NCBI RefSeq assembly: GCF_900078335.1
Contig: NZ_FKBR01000033.1
Coordinates: 219,357-283,356 of the forward strand
Reading direction: 5' to 3'
Length of the DNA: 64,000 nt
Source: Bordetella trematum
Lineage (GTDB): Bacteria; Pseudomonadota; Gammaproteobacteria; Burkholderiales; Burkholderiaceae_B
Translations under genes and position numbers: made by a program
Notes under the pieces: generated by a model
The model's input: only the letters and a program-made list of their open reading frames with translations
What the model was told of the DNA's origin: nothing
The model's database searches: none
In this document: in pieces, positions 24,616-33,314 of the stretch
Layout: the number at the start of each line of letters is the position of its first letter
Numbering within the stretch: position 1 is the stretch's first letter

Positions 24616-27600
24616 ATGGTCATCTCGGAAATCTGCATACGCCGCCCTGTGTTCGCCACGGTGCTGTCGCTGGTCATTCTGCTGATCGGCATCATTTCGT
24701 ATTCCCGCCTGACCGTGCGCGAATATCCCAAGATCGACGAGCCCATCGTCTCGGTGGACACCACCTACAAGGGGGCCTCGCCCGAGGTGGTCGAGTCGCA
24801 GGTGACCAAGCCGCTGGAAGACCAGCTGGCCGGTATCGAAGGGGTGGACGTGATGACCTCGCGCAGCCGCTCCGAACGCAGCCTGATCAATATCCGTTTC
24901 AATCTCACGCGCGACCCTGACGCCGCTGCCGCCGAAGTGCGCGACAAGGTTTCGCGCGCGCGCCGCTTCCTGCCCGACGAGATCGACGAGCCCATCATCG
25001 GCAAGGTCGAGGCCGACTCCCAGCCCATCATCTACATTGCCGTAGAGTCAGGGCCGTACTCGGCCATCCAGACCTCGGACATCATCAACCGCTACGTCAA
25101 GACGCGCTTGTCGGTGCTGCCGGGCGCGGCCGAGGTGCGCGTCTTTGGCGATCGCCAGCCTTCCATGCGCATCTATGTCGATCGCGACAAGCTGGCGGGC
25201 TACAACCTGACCGTGCAGGATGTGGAGGCGGCGCTGCGCAGCCAGAACGTGGAAATTCCGGCGGGTCGGATCGAATCCCGCGCGCGCGAATTCTCGGTGG
25301 TGTCCTCGACCGACCTGCAAACGCCGAGGCAGTTCGAGAACATCATCATCGCCAACGTCAAGGGCTATCCTCTGCGCTTGCGCGACGTGGCCGACGTTCG
25401 CATCGATGCCGCCAATGACCGCATCCTGTCGCGTTTCAACGGCAAGCAAGCCATCAATATCGGGGTCACGCGCCAGTCCACCGCCAACCCGCTGGAGCTC
25501 TCGGCCGCCGCGCGCGCGGAGGTCGAGCGCCTGAACCTCAGCCTGCCCGAGGGCATGAAGCTCAACATTTCGTATGACACCTCGGTGTTCATCGAACGTT
25601 CGATCGAGTCGGTCTACAAGACGATCGCCGAGGCCATCGTGCTGGTGGTGCTGGTGATCTTCTTCTTTCTGCGCAACCTGCGCGCCAGCCTGGTGCCCAT
25701 CGTCACCATCCCCGTGTCCCTGATCGGCGCCTGCGCCATCATGTACATGTTCGGGTTCTCCATCAACACCCTGACCCTGCTGGCGATGGTGCTGGCTATC
25801 GGCCTGGTGGTCGACGACGCCATCGTGGTGCTGGAGAACATCTTCCGCCACATCGAGGATGGCATGCCGCGGCTGCAGGCGGCCATCCAGGGCTCGCGCG
25901 AGATCGGATTCGCCGTGGTCGCCATGACGCTCACGCTGGTGACCGTCTATGCGCCGCTGGTGTTCGCCACGGGCCGCACCGGGCGGCTGTTCATCGAGTT
26001 TGCCCTGACCCTGGCGGCCGCCGTGCTGGTTTCGGGTTTTGTGGCGCTGACGCTGACGCCCATGATGTGCGCCCTGCTGTTGCGCCATCAAACCAGTCAC
26101 AATCGTTGCTACAACTTCATCGAGCGCGGGCTGGAACGCTTGGGGCGGGGCTATCGCACGGCGCTGGGCTGGTCGCTGTCGCATCGCGCGACGGTGGTGG
26201 GCCTGGGGCTGGTCGTGGCGGCCGGCAGCGTGGGGCTGTTCAGCGTGGTCAAGAGCGAACTGGCCCCGATCGAGGACCGGGGCGTGATCTTCGGCATTGT
26301 CAACGCGCCCGAAGGCGCCACCCTGAGTTACACCCTGGACAGCATGCTGGCCATCGAAGCGCTGTACGGGGGGATCGACGAGGCAAGCGTGGCGCAAAGC
26401 ACCGTGGGCTTCCCCACGGTCACGGACGGCACGGCCATCCTGAGGCTGAAACCCTGGGAGGAGCGCAGCCGCCGCCAGCAGGAGATCGCCCGCGAGCTGC
26501 AACCGAAGTTCGCGGCCCTGCCGGGTGTGAAAGCCTTCCCGACCAACCCGCCGTCGCTGGGGCAGTCGGCACGCTCCAAGCCGATCGAATTCGTGATCAT
26601 GAGCCAGGCCTCCTATCCCGAGCTCTCCAAGCTGGTGACGGTGTTCCTCGATGCCTTGCGTGATTATCCCGGTCTGCAGAACCTGGACACCGACCTGCGG
26701 CTCAACACGCCCGAGCTGCGCGTGCAGGTCGATCGCGACAAGATGGCCGACGTGGGAGCCAACGTGGATGTGGTGGGGCGCACGCTTGAGTCGATGCTGG
26801 GCGGGCGCCAGGTCACGCGCTACAAGGACGAAGGCGAGCAATATGACGTGATCGTGCAGGTCACCCCGCGCGATCGGGCCACGCCTACCGACATTTCCGA
26901 TATCTACGTCCGGGCGCGGGACGGCAGCATGGTGCAGCTGGATAACCTGCTGTCGGTCCATGAAAGCGTATCGCCGCAATCGCTCAACCACTTCAACCGC
27001 CTGCGGGCCGTCAAGGTGGACGCGTCGGTGGCGCCGGGCTATGCCCTGGGCGAGGTTCTCGATCACATGCACAAGGTGGCGCGCGAAGTGCTGCCCCAGA
27101 CCGTGGTGATCGACCTGGACGGGCAGTCGCGCGAGTTCCGCGATTCGTCGGGCAGCATCTATCTGGTGTTCGCCATGGCGCTGGCCTTCATCTATCTGGT
27201 GCTGGCGGCGCAATTCGAGAGCTGGCGCAGTCCCTTCATCATCATGCTGTCGGTGCCCTTGTCCATGACCGGGGCGCTGCTGGCGCTGTGGCTGAGCGGC
27301 GGAACCTTGTCCATCTACAGCCAGATCGGCCTGATCACCCTGGTGGGCCTGATCACCAAGCATGGCATCCTGATCGTCGAGTTCTCTAATCAACTGCGCG
27401 AGCAGGGCAAGCCCATGGTCGAGGCGGTGATCGAGGCCAGCGTGCTGCGCCTGCGCCCGATTCTCATGACCACCGGCGCCATGGTGCTGGGCACCGTGCC
27501 GCTGGCCCTGGCAGGCGGCGCCGGCGCCGAGTCGCGCCAGCAGATCGGCTGGGTGCTGGTAGGCGGGCTTAGCCTGGGTACACTATTGACCTTGTTCGTG

Positions 27601-27684
27601 GTGCCGGTCGCCTATACCCTTATTGCGCCGTCCATCCGGCACGCCGCCGGGGTCGCCGCCGAACCGGCCTCAGCCACCAAGTAG
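24616..27684 (+). CDS. RND efflux pump, inner-membrane permease (HAE1 type)
   Basis: A 1022-residue proton-driven RND transporter of normal length. Start at 24616 (M-V-I-S-E-I-C-I-R-R-P-V-F) opens directly with the first helix, as in AcrB relatives. The proton relay is intact: G-L-V-V-D-D-A-I-V-V-L-E-N-I in TM4 and the TM10 lysine in G-L-I-T-K-H-G-I-L-I-V-E. Large periplasmic loops lie at about residues 30-330 and 560-860. It forms a trimer with the upstream adaptor and exports drugs, dyes or metabolites. The pair sits between rnhA and dnaQ, which are adjacent in many bacteria. Confidence 0.93.
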   Translation: MVISEICIRRPVFATVLSLVILLIGIISYSRLTVREYPKIDEPIVSVDTTYKGASPEVVESQVTKPLEDQLAGIEGVDVMTSRSRSERSLINIRFNLTRDPDAAAAEVRDKVSRARRFLPDEIDEPIIGKVEADSQPIIYIAVESGPYSAIQTSDIINRYVKTRLSVLPGAAEVRVFGDRQPSMRIYVDRDKLAGYNLTVQDVEAALRSQNVEIPAGRIESRAREFSVVSSTDLQTPRQFENIIIANVKGYPLRLRDVADVRIDAANDRILSRFNGKQAINIGVTRQSTANPLELSAAARAEVERLNLSLPEGMKLNISYDTSVFIERSIESVYKTIAEAIVLVVLVIFFFLRNLRASLVPIVTIPVSLIGACAIMYMFGFSINTLTLLAMVLAIGLVVDDAIVVLENIFRHIEDGMPRLQAAIQGSREIGFAVVAMTLTLVTVYAPLVFATGRTGRLFIEFALTLAAAVLVSGFVALTLTPMMCALLLRHQTSHNRCYNFIERGLERLGRGYRTALGWSLSHRATVVGLGLVVAAGSVGLFSVVKSELAPIEDRGVIFGIVNAPEGATLSYTLDSMLAIEALYGGIDEASVAQSTVGFPTVTDGTAILRLKPWEERSRRQQEIARELQPKFAALPGVKAFPTNPPSLGQSARSKPIEFVIMSQASYPELSKLVTVFLDALRDYPGLQNLDTDLRLNTPELRVQVDRDKMADVGANVDVVGRTLESMLGGRQVTRYKDEGEQYDVIVQVTPRDRATPTDISDIYVRARDGSMVQLDNLLSVHESVSPQSLNHFNRLRAVKVDASVAPGYALGEVLDHMHKVAREVLPQTVVIDLDGQSREFRDSSGSIYLVFAMALAFIYLVLAAQFESWRSPFIIMLSVPLSMTGALLALWLSGGTLSIYSQIGLITLVGLITKHGILIVEFSNQLREQGKPMVEAVIEASVLRLRPILMTTGAMVLGTVPLALAGGAGAESRQQIGWVLVGGLSLGTLLTLFVVPVAYTLIAPSIRHAAGVAAEPASATK

Positions 27685-27705
27685 CTACTGTTATTCCTGC
27701 CTGCC

Positions 27706-28431
27706 ATGCGTCAGATCATCTTCGATACCGAAACCACCGGACTGGACCCTGCCCAGGGTCACCGCATCGTCGAAATCGGCTGTGTCGAAGTCGTCAACCG
27801 GGCCGTCACCGGCCGTAACCTGCATATCTACCTCAATCCGGATCGCGACAGCGATCCCGAGGCGCTTGCCGTGCACGGCCTGACCACCGACTTTCTGTCG
27901 GACAAGCCGCGCTTTGGCGAGGTGGCTGCGGAGTTCCTGCGCTTTATCGAAGGCGCCGAACTGATCGCCCACAACGCCAACTTCGACGTCAAGTTCTTCA
28001 ACGCCGAGTTGCAGAACACCGGGCACAAGACGCTGGACAACTACTGCGGCAGCATCACGGACTCGCTGGCGCATGCGCGCACGCTGTTCCCGGGCAAGCG
28101 CAACTCGCTCGATGCCTTGTGCGATCGCTTCGGCATTTCCAACGCCCACCGCACCCTGCACGGCGCCTTGCTCGACTCGCAACTGCTGGCCGAGGTCTGG
28201 CTGGCCATGACGCGCGGCCAGGATGCCCTGCTGATCGACGTCGATGATGGCGCCGGCAGCGGCGGCGCGCAAATTGAGCTGGGGCAGTTCGATGCTTCCG
28301 TGCTGCAGGTGGTCGCCGCCGAGGGCGAAGACCTGGCTGAGCATCTCGCCTACCTGGAAGTGCTCGACAAATCTGCGGACGGAAGCTGCCTCTGGCGTAC
28401 CTTTGAGCCTGCTGGCCAGACCCCATCCTGA
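27706..28431 (+). CDS. dnaQ: DNA polymerase III epsilon subunit (proofreading exonuclease)
   Basis: A 241-residue DEDDh 3'-5' exonuclease. Exo I is I-F-D-T-E-T-T-G-L-D-P, exo II is A-H-N-A-N-F-D-V-K-F-F, and exo III holds the catalytic His and Asp in H-G-A-L-L-D-S-Q-L-L-A. The C-terminal tail past residue 185 is the part that contacts the polymerase subunit. It starts 21 bp after the RND permease stop codon, so read-through from the efflux genes is possible. No defect is seen. Confidence 0.94.
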   Translation: MRQIIFDTETTGLDPAQGHRIVEIGCVEVVNRAVTGRNLHIYLNPDRDSDPEALAVHGLTTDFLSDKPRFGEVAAEFLRFIEGAELIAHNANFDVKFFNAELQNTGHKTLDNYCGSITDSLAHARTLFPGKRNSLDALCDRFGISNAHRTLHGALLDSQLLAEVWLAMTRGQDALLIDVDDGAGSGGAQIELGQFDASVLQVVAAEGEDLAEHLAYLEVLDKSADGSCLWRTFEPAGQTPS

Positions 28432-28461
28432 GTCGCAATCTTCAGATTTTTTCCAGAACGC

Positions 28462-28491
28462 TTGCATAGTTAAAAAAATACATGCTAGAAT
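28462..28491 (+). promoter_or_regulatory. tRNA-Val promoter
   Basis: TTGCAT (28462-28467) and TAGAAT (28486-28491) with an 18-bp AT-rich spacer lie about 14 bp upstream of the tRNA 5' end. This is the only strong promoter match in the gap after dnaQ. Confidence 0.65.
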
Positions 28492-28504
28492 CTTTCTTCT
28501 CTTG

Positions 28505-28579
28505 GGGCGGTTAGCTCAGTGGTAGAGCACTGCCTTCACACGGCAGGGGTCACTGGTTCGAACCCAGTACCGCCCACCA
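28505..28579 (+). tRNA. tRNA-Val (anticodon CAC)
   Basis: A 75-nt tRNA with encoded CCA. The acceptor arms GGGCGGT (28505-28511) and ACCGCCC (28569-28575) pair fully. The D-arm is AGCTC...GAGC, and the anticodon stem CTGCC/GGCAG closes the 7-nt loop TTCACAC, giving CAC for the valine codon GUG. The T-arm is CTGGTTCGAACCCAG. A discriminator A and CCA (28577-28579) end it. It has its own promoter and terminator. Confidence 0.96.
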
Positions 28580-28595
28580 AGAACCCCAAAGAGAA

Positions 28596-28626
28596 AACCC
28601 GCCGCATTCCGTGCAGCGGGTTTTTT
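28596..28626 (+). terminator. Terminator of tRNA-Val
   Basis: ACCCGC and GCGGGT arms with an inner GCA/TGC pairing close a small loop, followed by TTTTTTGTTTTTG. This is a strong intrinsic terminator about 17 bp after the tRNA. Confidence 0.85.
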
Positions 28627-28704
28627 GTTTTTGCGCGCCTGCGGCGCTGCGGGAGGCCTGTCGCGTGTCCTCGTCCCGATTCTTCCTGACTGCCGGTGGC
28701 CGCC

Positions 28705-29163
28705 ATGCACATCTGGGTTGATGCCGACGCCTGTCCGGCCGTCATCAAAGAGATCCTGTTCCGGGCGGCACAGCGCTGGCAGCATCCCCTGACGCTGGTG
28801 GCGAATCAGATGCTGCGCACGCCGCCCTCGCCTTTATTGCGGGCGGTGCAGGTGCCAAGAGGCTTCGATGTCGCCGACGACTATATCGTCCGCCATCTGG
28901 TGGCTGGCGACCTGGTGATCACCGGTGATATCCCCCTGGCTGCCGAGGCGCTGGAAAAGGCCGCCCTGGTGCTCAGCCCGCGTGGCGAGCGCTATCTGGC
29001 CGACACGATCCGCGAGCGTCTGGCCCTGCGCGACATGATGGAAGAGCTGCGGGCCACGGGCGTGGACACGGGCGGCCCGTCTGCCCTGAGCCAGGCGGAT
29101 CGGCGTGCGTTCGCCAGCGCCCTGGATCGGCTGATGCTGGATGTTGCCCGTTTGCGCCCCTGA
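28705..29163 (+). CDS. YaiI/YqxD-family (DUF188) protein
   Basis: A 152-residue protein. The start [11 protein letters not shown] is the DUF188 signature, and [12 protein letters not shown] and P-R-G-E-R-Y follow, as in a PIN/NYN-like nuclease fold with acidic residues at the C-terminal ends of strands. Family members are thought to be nucleases but are not characterised. ATG at 28705 is chosen over a GTG at 28696 because homologues begin at M-x-I-x-V-D-A-D. It stands alone after the tRNA terminator. Confidence 0.88.
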   Translation: MHIWVDADACPAVIKEILFRAAQRWQHPLTLVANQMLRTPPSPLLRAVQVPRGFDVADDYIVRHLVAGDLVITGDIPLAAEALEKAALVLSPRGERYLADTIRERLALRDMMEELRATGVDTGGPSALSQADRRAFASALDRLMLDVARLRP

Positions 29164-29464
29164 TGACCGATGATCGCGTCTATCTGAGCGGAAAGATAAA
29201 GATAAGTCTTGTTTTCAGTGTAGTGGCTTGACGTGGCGCAACGCAGTGTTGCTTCGGGGCCTCTGTTGCGTCCCCGCCTATCTGGTTACCATGGCATCAT
29301 CTTGCTGATGCAGGCGCGGGGAGTGCCTGCGCCAGCGTGCGGCCAGCAGGCGCCGGGGTGTCAGCCCACGGCGCTGGGCGCGTTGCGTAGTTGAAGTCGT
29401 GCGGGCGGAATCCGGGGCAAGGTGGCGGCCGGAAGCGACCGCCTTCCGTCTGGAGGACGATAAG
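29164..29464 (+). other. 301-bp intergenic leader region
   Basis: No gene of normal size is seen. It contains the small inverted repeat GCAACGCAGTGTTGC (about 29239-29253), GGGGCCTCTGTTGCGTCCCC and other GC-rich short pairings, and ends with GGAGGA just before the small membrane-protein gene. It could be a long structured leader or hold a small RNA; neither is supported further by the sequence. Confidence 0.35.
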
Positions 29465-29641
29465 ATGCACCCTAGCACCAACACCATGATCGTGATTATC
29501 TGCATCGCGGTTGCGCTGATGCTGGTCGGCTTTGGATTGCGTGACCGCAATCTGGGCCTGGGATTGATGGGCCTGGGCTTGATCGTGGCGGTGTTGACGA
29601 TCGTCTACAAGGCCTACATCACCTTCAGTTCCTTTTACTGA
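29465..29641 (+). CDS. Small two-helix membrane protein
   Basis: A 58-residue protein beginning M-H-P-S-T-N-T-M at an ATG with GGAGGA 7 bp upstream. Two hydrophobic helices (I-V-I-I-C-I-A-V-A-L-M-L-V-G-F, and L-G-L-I-V-A-V-L-T-I-V-Y-K-A-Y) are joined by G-L-R-D-R-N-L-G-L-G, a short basic loop. I do not recognise the family. The strong ribosome site and clean topology support a real gene. Its stop overlaps, tail to tail, the end of the acetyltransferase gene by 7 bp. Confidence 0.7.
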   Translation: MHPSTNTMIVIICIAVALMLVGFGLRDRNLGLGLMGLGLIVAVLTIVYKAYITFSSFY

Positions 29642-30153
29642 CCGGAGCCGTCCAGCTCGCGCGTCATATAGCTTGCGCCAGGGCCGTATCCGGCCAGCTT
29701 GGCAACCAGTGCCGGTGTGTGCGGCACTGGCCGATAGCCCTGTTTTTCCCAGTATCCCACCGCGGGTGCCAGCGACACGAGGCTGGCGCGCGTCAGGCCC
29801 GCCTGGCCCGCGCTCAGGGCGCTGTCGCGCAGCATCAGGCTGGCCAGGCCCAGGCCCTGGGCCTGTGGCGAGACCGCACAATCGTGGACGAACCAGCTGT
29901 CGGCCTGTTGCGGCAGGCGCTCGAGGGGCTGGTTGAGTGCAGGCGGCAGATCGGCGCTCCAGGGGTAGGCGACCAGATAGCCCAACAGGCGCTCCTCCCG
30001 GATCGTCACCCGGCAGGTCCAGGCGGCGAGCGCCAGACGGTTCAGGAAAAAAGCTTCTTCTTCGAGGATGTCGGCCGGATAGACCTGGGCCTGAAGCGCC
30101 AGCACGGCAGGCAGATCGCTGTCCGTCATGGGGCGGCAGAGGGTTTGCAGCAT
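29635..30153 (-). CDS. GNAT-family N-acetyltransferase
   Basis: A 172-residue GNAT protein read from the ATG at 30153 (M-L-Q-T-L-C-R-P-M-T-D-S-D); in-frame starts at 30186 and 30285 are possible. The acetyl-CoA loop V-S-P-Q-A-Q-G-L-G-L-A-S-L-M-L matches motif A, and V-G-Y-W-E-K-Q-G-Y-R is the usual C-terminal strand and helix. It resembles RimI-like and small-molecule acetyltransferases. The substrate is not predictable. Divergent from the ArnC-like gene at 30309. Confidence 0.82.
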   Translation of the reverse strand: MLQTLCRPMTDSDLPAVLALQAQVYPADILEEEAFFLNRLALAAWTCRVTIREERLLGYLVAYPWSADLPPALNQPLERLPQQADSWFVHDCAVSPQAQGLGLASLMLRDSALSAGQAGLTRASLVSLAPAVGYWEKQGYRPVPHTPALVAKLAGYGPGASYMTRELDGSGQ

Positions 30154-30308
30154 GGTCGGATCAAGAGGTTTGGTACCGGTAATCATTGTAGTCGCCGGGC
30201 GTAAGGGCTGCTTTTGGCGGATTCGGGCATTGGTGAAGGCGGATTTGATAAAAATTTGACATTCGGGTTTGCATACTCGCAGCACATTCCACCCAGTGGG
30301 TCTGCAGC

Positions 30309-31358
30309 ATGCGATATGAATTCCGTTCTTCTTCCTTGCCCGCCGCCCTGGCCGGCACGCCGGCCAGCGCCGACATCGAGGCTGAAACCCGTCAGGCGTT
30401 CTTCGTCCCGGCGCTGGTCAGCTGTGTCGTGCCCTGCCTCAACGAGGCGGACAATCTCAGGTTGTTGTTGCCAGCGCTGCGCAATCGCCTGGAGGCCATG
30501 TGCGATCGCTGGGAAATCATCGTCGTCGATGACGGCAGTACGGACGATACCGCCGACCTCATGGCGCAATGGACGCTGGTCGACGGATTTCGCTATGTGC
30601 AGCTGGCGCGCAACTTCGGCAAGGAGGCGGCGCTGAGCGCAGGGCTGGAGGCTGCCGATGGCGAGGCGGTCATCTGCATGGATGCCGATCTGCAACATCC
30701 GCCTGCCCTGATCGAGGAGATGCTGCGCCGCTGGCGCGCCGGCGCCGAGATGGTTTACGCCGTGCGCCGCGATCGCCAGGACGAAGGGCGTTTCAAGCGC
30801 TTCGGAACCGCCTGCTTCTACCGTTTGATGTCCGGGGCACGCGTCCAGGTGCCGCCCGGGGCCGGCGATTTCCGGCTGCTCGATCGCCGGGTAGTGCAGG
30901 CCCTGGTGTCCCTGCCCGAGCGCACGCGCTTCATGAAAGGGCTGTATGCCTGGGTAGGCTTCAAAAGCGAGGCCCTCACCTATGTGCCGCAGGCCCGCGT
31001 GCACGGGGAAAGCCATTTCCGTCCCTGGCGGCTGATCCGCCTGGGGCTGGACGGGCTGACGGCCTTCACGACCTGGCCGTTGCGCATGGTGAGCCTGCTG
31101 GGTCTGGCGCTGGCGGTGTTGGCCATGATCTACGGCGGCTATCTGGTGGCCGCCTATTTCGCGCAGGGCAACGCCGTGTCCGGCTGGACCACCATTGTGA
31201 CCGCTCTGCTTTTCTTCGCCGGCATCAATCTGATCTCCCTGGGCGTGGTGGGCGAGTATGTCGCGCGGGTCTTCGATGAGGTCAAGGGGCGTCCGCTCTA
31301 TATCGCGCGCCAGCGGCGTGGCCGGGCCCGGGGCGCGCGCCAGGGGGAGGCCCGATGA
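30309..31358 (+). CDS. lgmA: ArnC-like undecaprenyl-phosphate glycosyltransferase (LgmA-like)
   Basis: A 349-residue GT2 polyprenyl-phosphate glycosyltransferase. The N-terminal catalytic domain has V-V-P-C-L-N-E-A-D-N-L, V-V-D-D-G-S-T-D-D-T and the D-A-D-L-Q-H-P metal motif. Two C-terminal membrane helices follow (about residues 260-320). It loads a sugar onto undecaprenyl phosphate on the cytoplasmic face. It overlaps the ArnT-like gene by 4 bp. Together with the GtrA-like and YdjC-like genes nearby, this matches the Bordetella lgm locus that adds glucosamine to lipid A phosphates; the symbol rests on that match. Confidence 0.75.
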   Translation: MRYEFRSSSLPAALAGTPASADIEAETRQAFFVPALVSCVVPCLNEADNLRLLLPALRNRLEAMCDRWEIIVVDDGSTDDTADLMAQWTLVDGFRYVQLARNFGKEAALSAGLEAADGEAVICMDADLQHPPALIEEMLRRWRAGAEMVYAVRRDRQDEGRFKRFGTACFYRLMSGARVQVPPGAGDFRLLDRRVVQALVSLPERTRFMKGLYAWVGFKSEALTYVPQARVHGESHFRPWRLIRLGLDGLTAFTTWPLRMVSLLGLALAVLAMIYGGYLVAAYFAQGNAVSGWTTIVTALLFFAGINLISLGVVGEYVARVFDEVKGRPLYIARQRRGRARGARQGEAR

Positions 31359-32968
31359 AGGCGGTCGCGTTGTCCAGGGCGCCCGCCGATGCCCCTCGTC
31401 TGCCCGCCTGGGTGGTGCTGGCCGGCATTGCCGTGTGGCTGGCCTGCCTGGCCTGGGCACGGCCTCTGACCCTGCCCGACGAAGGACGCTATGCCGGGGT
31501 GGCGTGGGAGATGTTGCGCAGCGACTCGCCCATGGTGCCGCTCATGAATGGCATGCCTTATTTTCACAAGCCGCCGCTCTATTACTGGCTGGCGCAGATG
31601 TCGTTTGCCGTGTTCGGCCTGAACGAATGGGCCGCGCGCCTGCCGTCCTTGCTGATCGCCTGGGCCAGCGTGGCGGCGCTGTATGCTTTTGCGCGCCGTT
31701 ACCGGGGCGAGCGCTTCGCGCTGACGGCGGCTGCGGTGCTGTCGACCATGCCGTTCTTCTACGGCGGAGCGCAGTTTGCCAACACCGACATGTCGGTCGC
31801 GGGCCTGATCGCCCTGTGCGTGCTGGCGGGTGTGCACACGGCGCTATGTGCGGCCGCGGGGCAACCCTGGCGACGCTGGGCCTTGACCACGGCGGCGGCT
31901 GCCGGCCTGGCGGTGCTTGCCAAGGGATTGATCGGGCTGGTGTTGCCGGGGGCCATCGTGCTGGGCTGGTTGCTGCTGCGACGTGACTGGCGCGGCATCA
32001 AGGCTTTGCTCTGGCCGCCTGCCATCGGCATGTTTCTGCTGGTTGCCGTGCCCTGGTTTGCCTACCTGCAATGGCGCTATCCGGGTTTCTTCCATTACTT
32101 CTTCATCTATCAGCAGTTCCAGCGTTTCACCCTGACCGGCTTCAACAATGTGCAGCCGTTCTGGTTCTATCCACCCGTGCTGATCGGCCTGACCCTGCCC
32201 TGGAGCTTGTGGCTGGGCGGCGCGCTGCGGCGGTCGTTCTGGCGCCACGAAGACCAGGACGGCCTGCGCGGCCTGATGCTGCTGTGGCTGGCCGTGATCG
32301 TGGGCTTTTTCTCCATTCCCAGCTCCAAGCTCATCGGCTATGTGCTGCCGGCCCTGCCGCCGCTGGCCTTTCTGGTGGCGGATCTGGTGCTGCCTGCCTG
32401 GGAGCAGGGGCGGCGCGCTCGTGTATGGGTATCGGCGGGCGTGGCCGCGGCGCTGTGCGTCACGGGCATCGCGGTGGCCACCCTCAAGCCGCGCGGTGGC
32501 AATGGCCCGTTGGCGCGTCAGGTGATCACGCTGATGCAGCCCGGCGACACCACGGTGGCCCTGCACCAGTTCCCGTTCGACCTGGGCGTTTACGGCAACC
32601 TGCGTGAACCGGTCTGGGTGGTCGACGATTGGCGCAATCCCGAGATCCCGACGCGCGACAATTGGCGCAAGGAGCTTTATGACGCGGCTCAGTTCGAGCC
32701 CGAGGTGGGGCAGGGGGTGCTGGTCTCCAACGAGGACTTCAATGCCAGGCTGTGCAGGGCCGACACGGGGGCCAGGTTCTGGATCTGGGGGCAGCCCTCC
32801 GATCAGGATGCCTATCCGGCCTTGCGAGGCGAGTCCGCCCTGGTGGGCGACAGCCGCCGCCGGGTCTGGCGGATCGAGGTCAACGATGCCGTGCGTCAGC
32901 GGGTTTGCGGGCAAACGCCCACAGGCGGCTCGCCACGAAAGTCAGCCCCGCCTGAGCAAGCAGAATGA
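31355..32968 (+). CDS. lgmB: ArnT-like lipid A glycosyltransferase (LgmB-like)
   Basis: A 537-residue multi-spanning GT-C (GT83) enzyme. The first periplasmic loop has P-D-E-G-R-Y-A, the catalytic Asp-Glu motif of ArnT, followed by H-K-P-P-L-Y-Y-W-L-A. About 10-12 membrane helices run to residue 390, with a soluble periplasmic C-terminal domain. It transfers a sugar from undecaprenyl phosphate to lipid A phosphate groups. The 4-bp overlap with the upstream gene shows coupling. The last 89 bp overlap, on the opposite strand, the end of the GtrA-like gene. Confidence 0.78.
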   Translation: MKAVALSRAPADAPRLPAWVVLAGIAVWLACLAWARPLTLPDEGRYAGVAWEMLRSDSPMVPLMNGMPYFHKPPLYYWLAQMSFAVFGLNEWAARLPSLLIAWASVAALYAFARRYRGERFALTAAAVLSTMPFFYGGAQFANTDMSVAGLIALCVLAGVHTALCAAAGQPWRRWALTTAAAAGLAVLAKGLIGLVLPGAIVLGWLLLRRDWRGIKALLWPPAIGMFLLVAVPWFAYLQWRYPGFFHYFFIYQQFQRFTLTGFNNVQPFWFYPPVLIGLTLPWSLWLGGALRRSFWRHEDQDGLRGLMLLWLAVIVGFFSIPSSKLIGYVLPALPPLAFLVADLVLPAWEQGRRARVWVSAGVAAALCVTGIAVATLKPRGGNGPLARQVITLMQPGDTTVALHQFPFDLGVYGNLREPVWVVDDWRNPEIPTRDNWRKELYDAAQFEPEVGQGVLVSNEDFNARLCRADTGARFWIWGQPSDQDAYPALRGESALVGDSRRRVWRIEVNDAVRQRVCGQTPTGGSPRKSAPPEQAE

Positions 32969-33278
32969 ACGCAAGCAAGAGTTCGTAGGGCACGCGGGTG
33001 ACGTGCAGCAGCCAGATGTAGGCGGCCTCATTGAGGGCGAATCCGGCGGCTGACACAAGAAAGAAACGCCGCGCTGCTATGGTCCAGGAAATTGCAAGAT
33101 GCCGGAATGTCAGCAGATAGTGACCGCTGAAAGACACCACGAAGGCGACCAGCCAGCCGATCACATTGGCCCATGCGGCAGGCAGGCCGGCCAGTTGTAC
33201 GCAGAGCACGACCACCAACCAGTGGGTGGCGGCCGCAGCGGTACCGACGCAGACGAACCAGGCAATTTGGCGAAGCAC
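32880..33278 (-). CDS. GtrA-like small membrane protein (probable undecaprenyl-sugar flippase)
   Basis: A 132-residue GtrA-family protein with four hydrophobic helices; key segments are F-V-C-V-G-T-A-A-A-A-T-H-W and V-S-F-S-G-H-Y-L-L-T-F. GtrA-like proteins are thought to flip undecaprenyl-phosphate sugars across the inner membrane. It is convergent with the ArnT-like gene and overlaps its end by 89 bp, an unusually long overlap in coding sequence. Its start lies 36 bp from that of the divergent deacetylase gene. In Bordetella this role belongs to lgmC or lgmD; I am not certain which, so no symbol is given. Confidence 0.82.
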   Translation of the reverse strand: MLRQIAWFVCVGTAAAATHWLVVVLCVQLAGLPAAWANVIGWLVAFVVSFSGHYLLTFRHLAISWTIAARRFFLVSAAGFALNEAAYIWLLHVTRVPYELLLAFILLAQAGLTFVASRLWAFARKPADARHR

Positions 33279-33314
33279 GGTGGGCAGGCAGGGAAGTCAG
33301 TAAGGGATGCAGGG

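Noticed and set aside
25048..27393. 781-codon open frame antisense to the RND permease
   Set aside because: The RND gene has full family motifs over this whole stretch. The antisense product is low-complexity His/Gln/Arg-rich.
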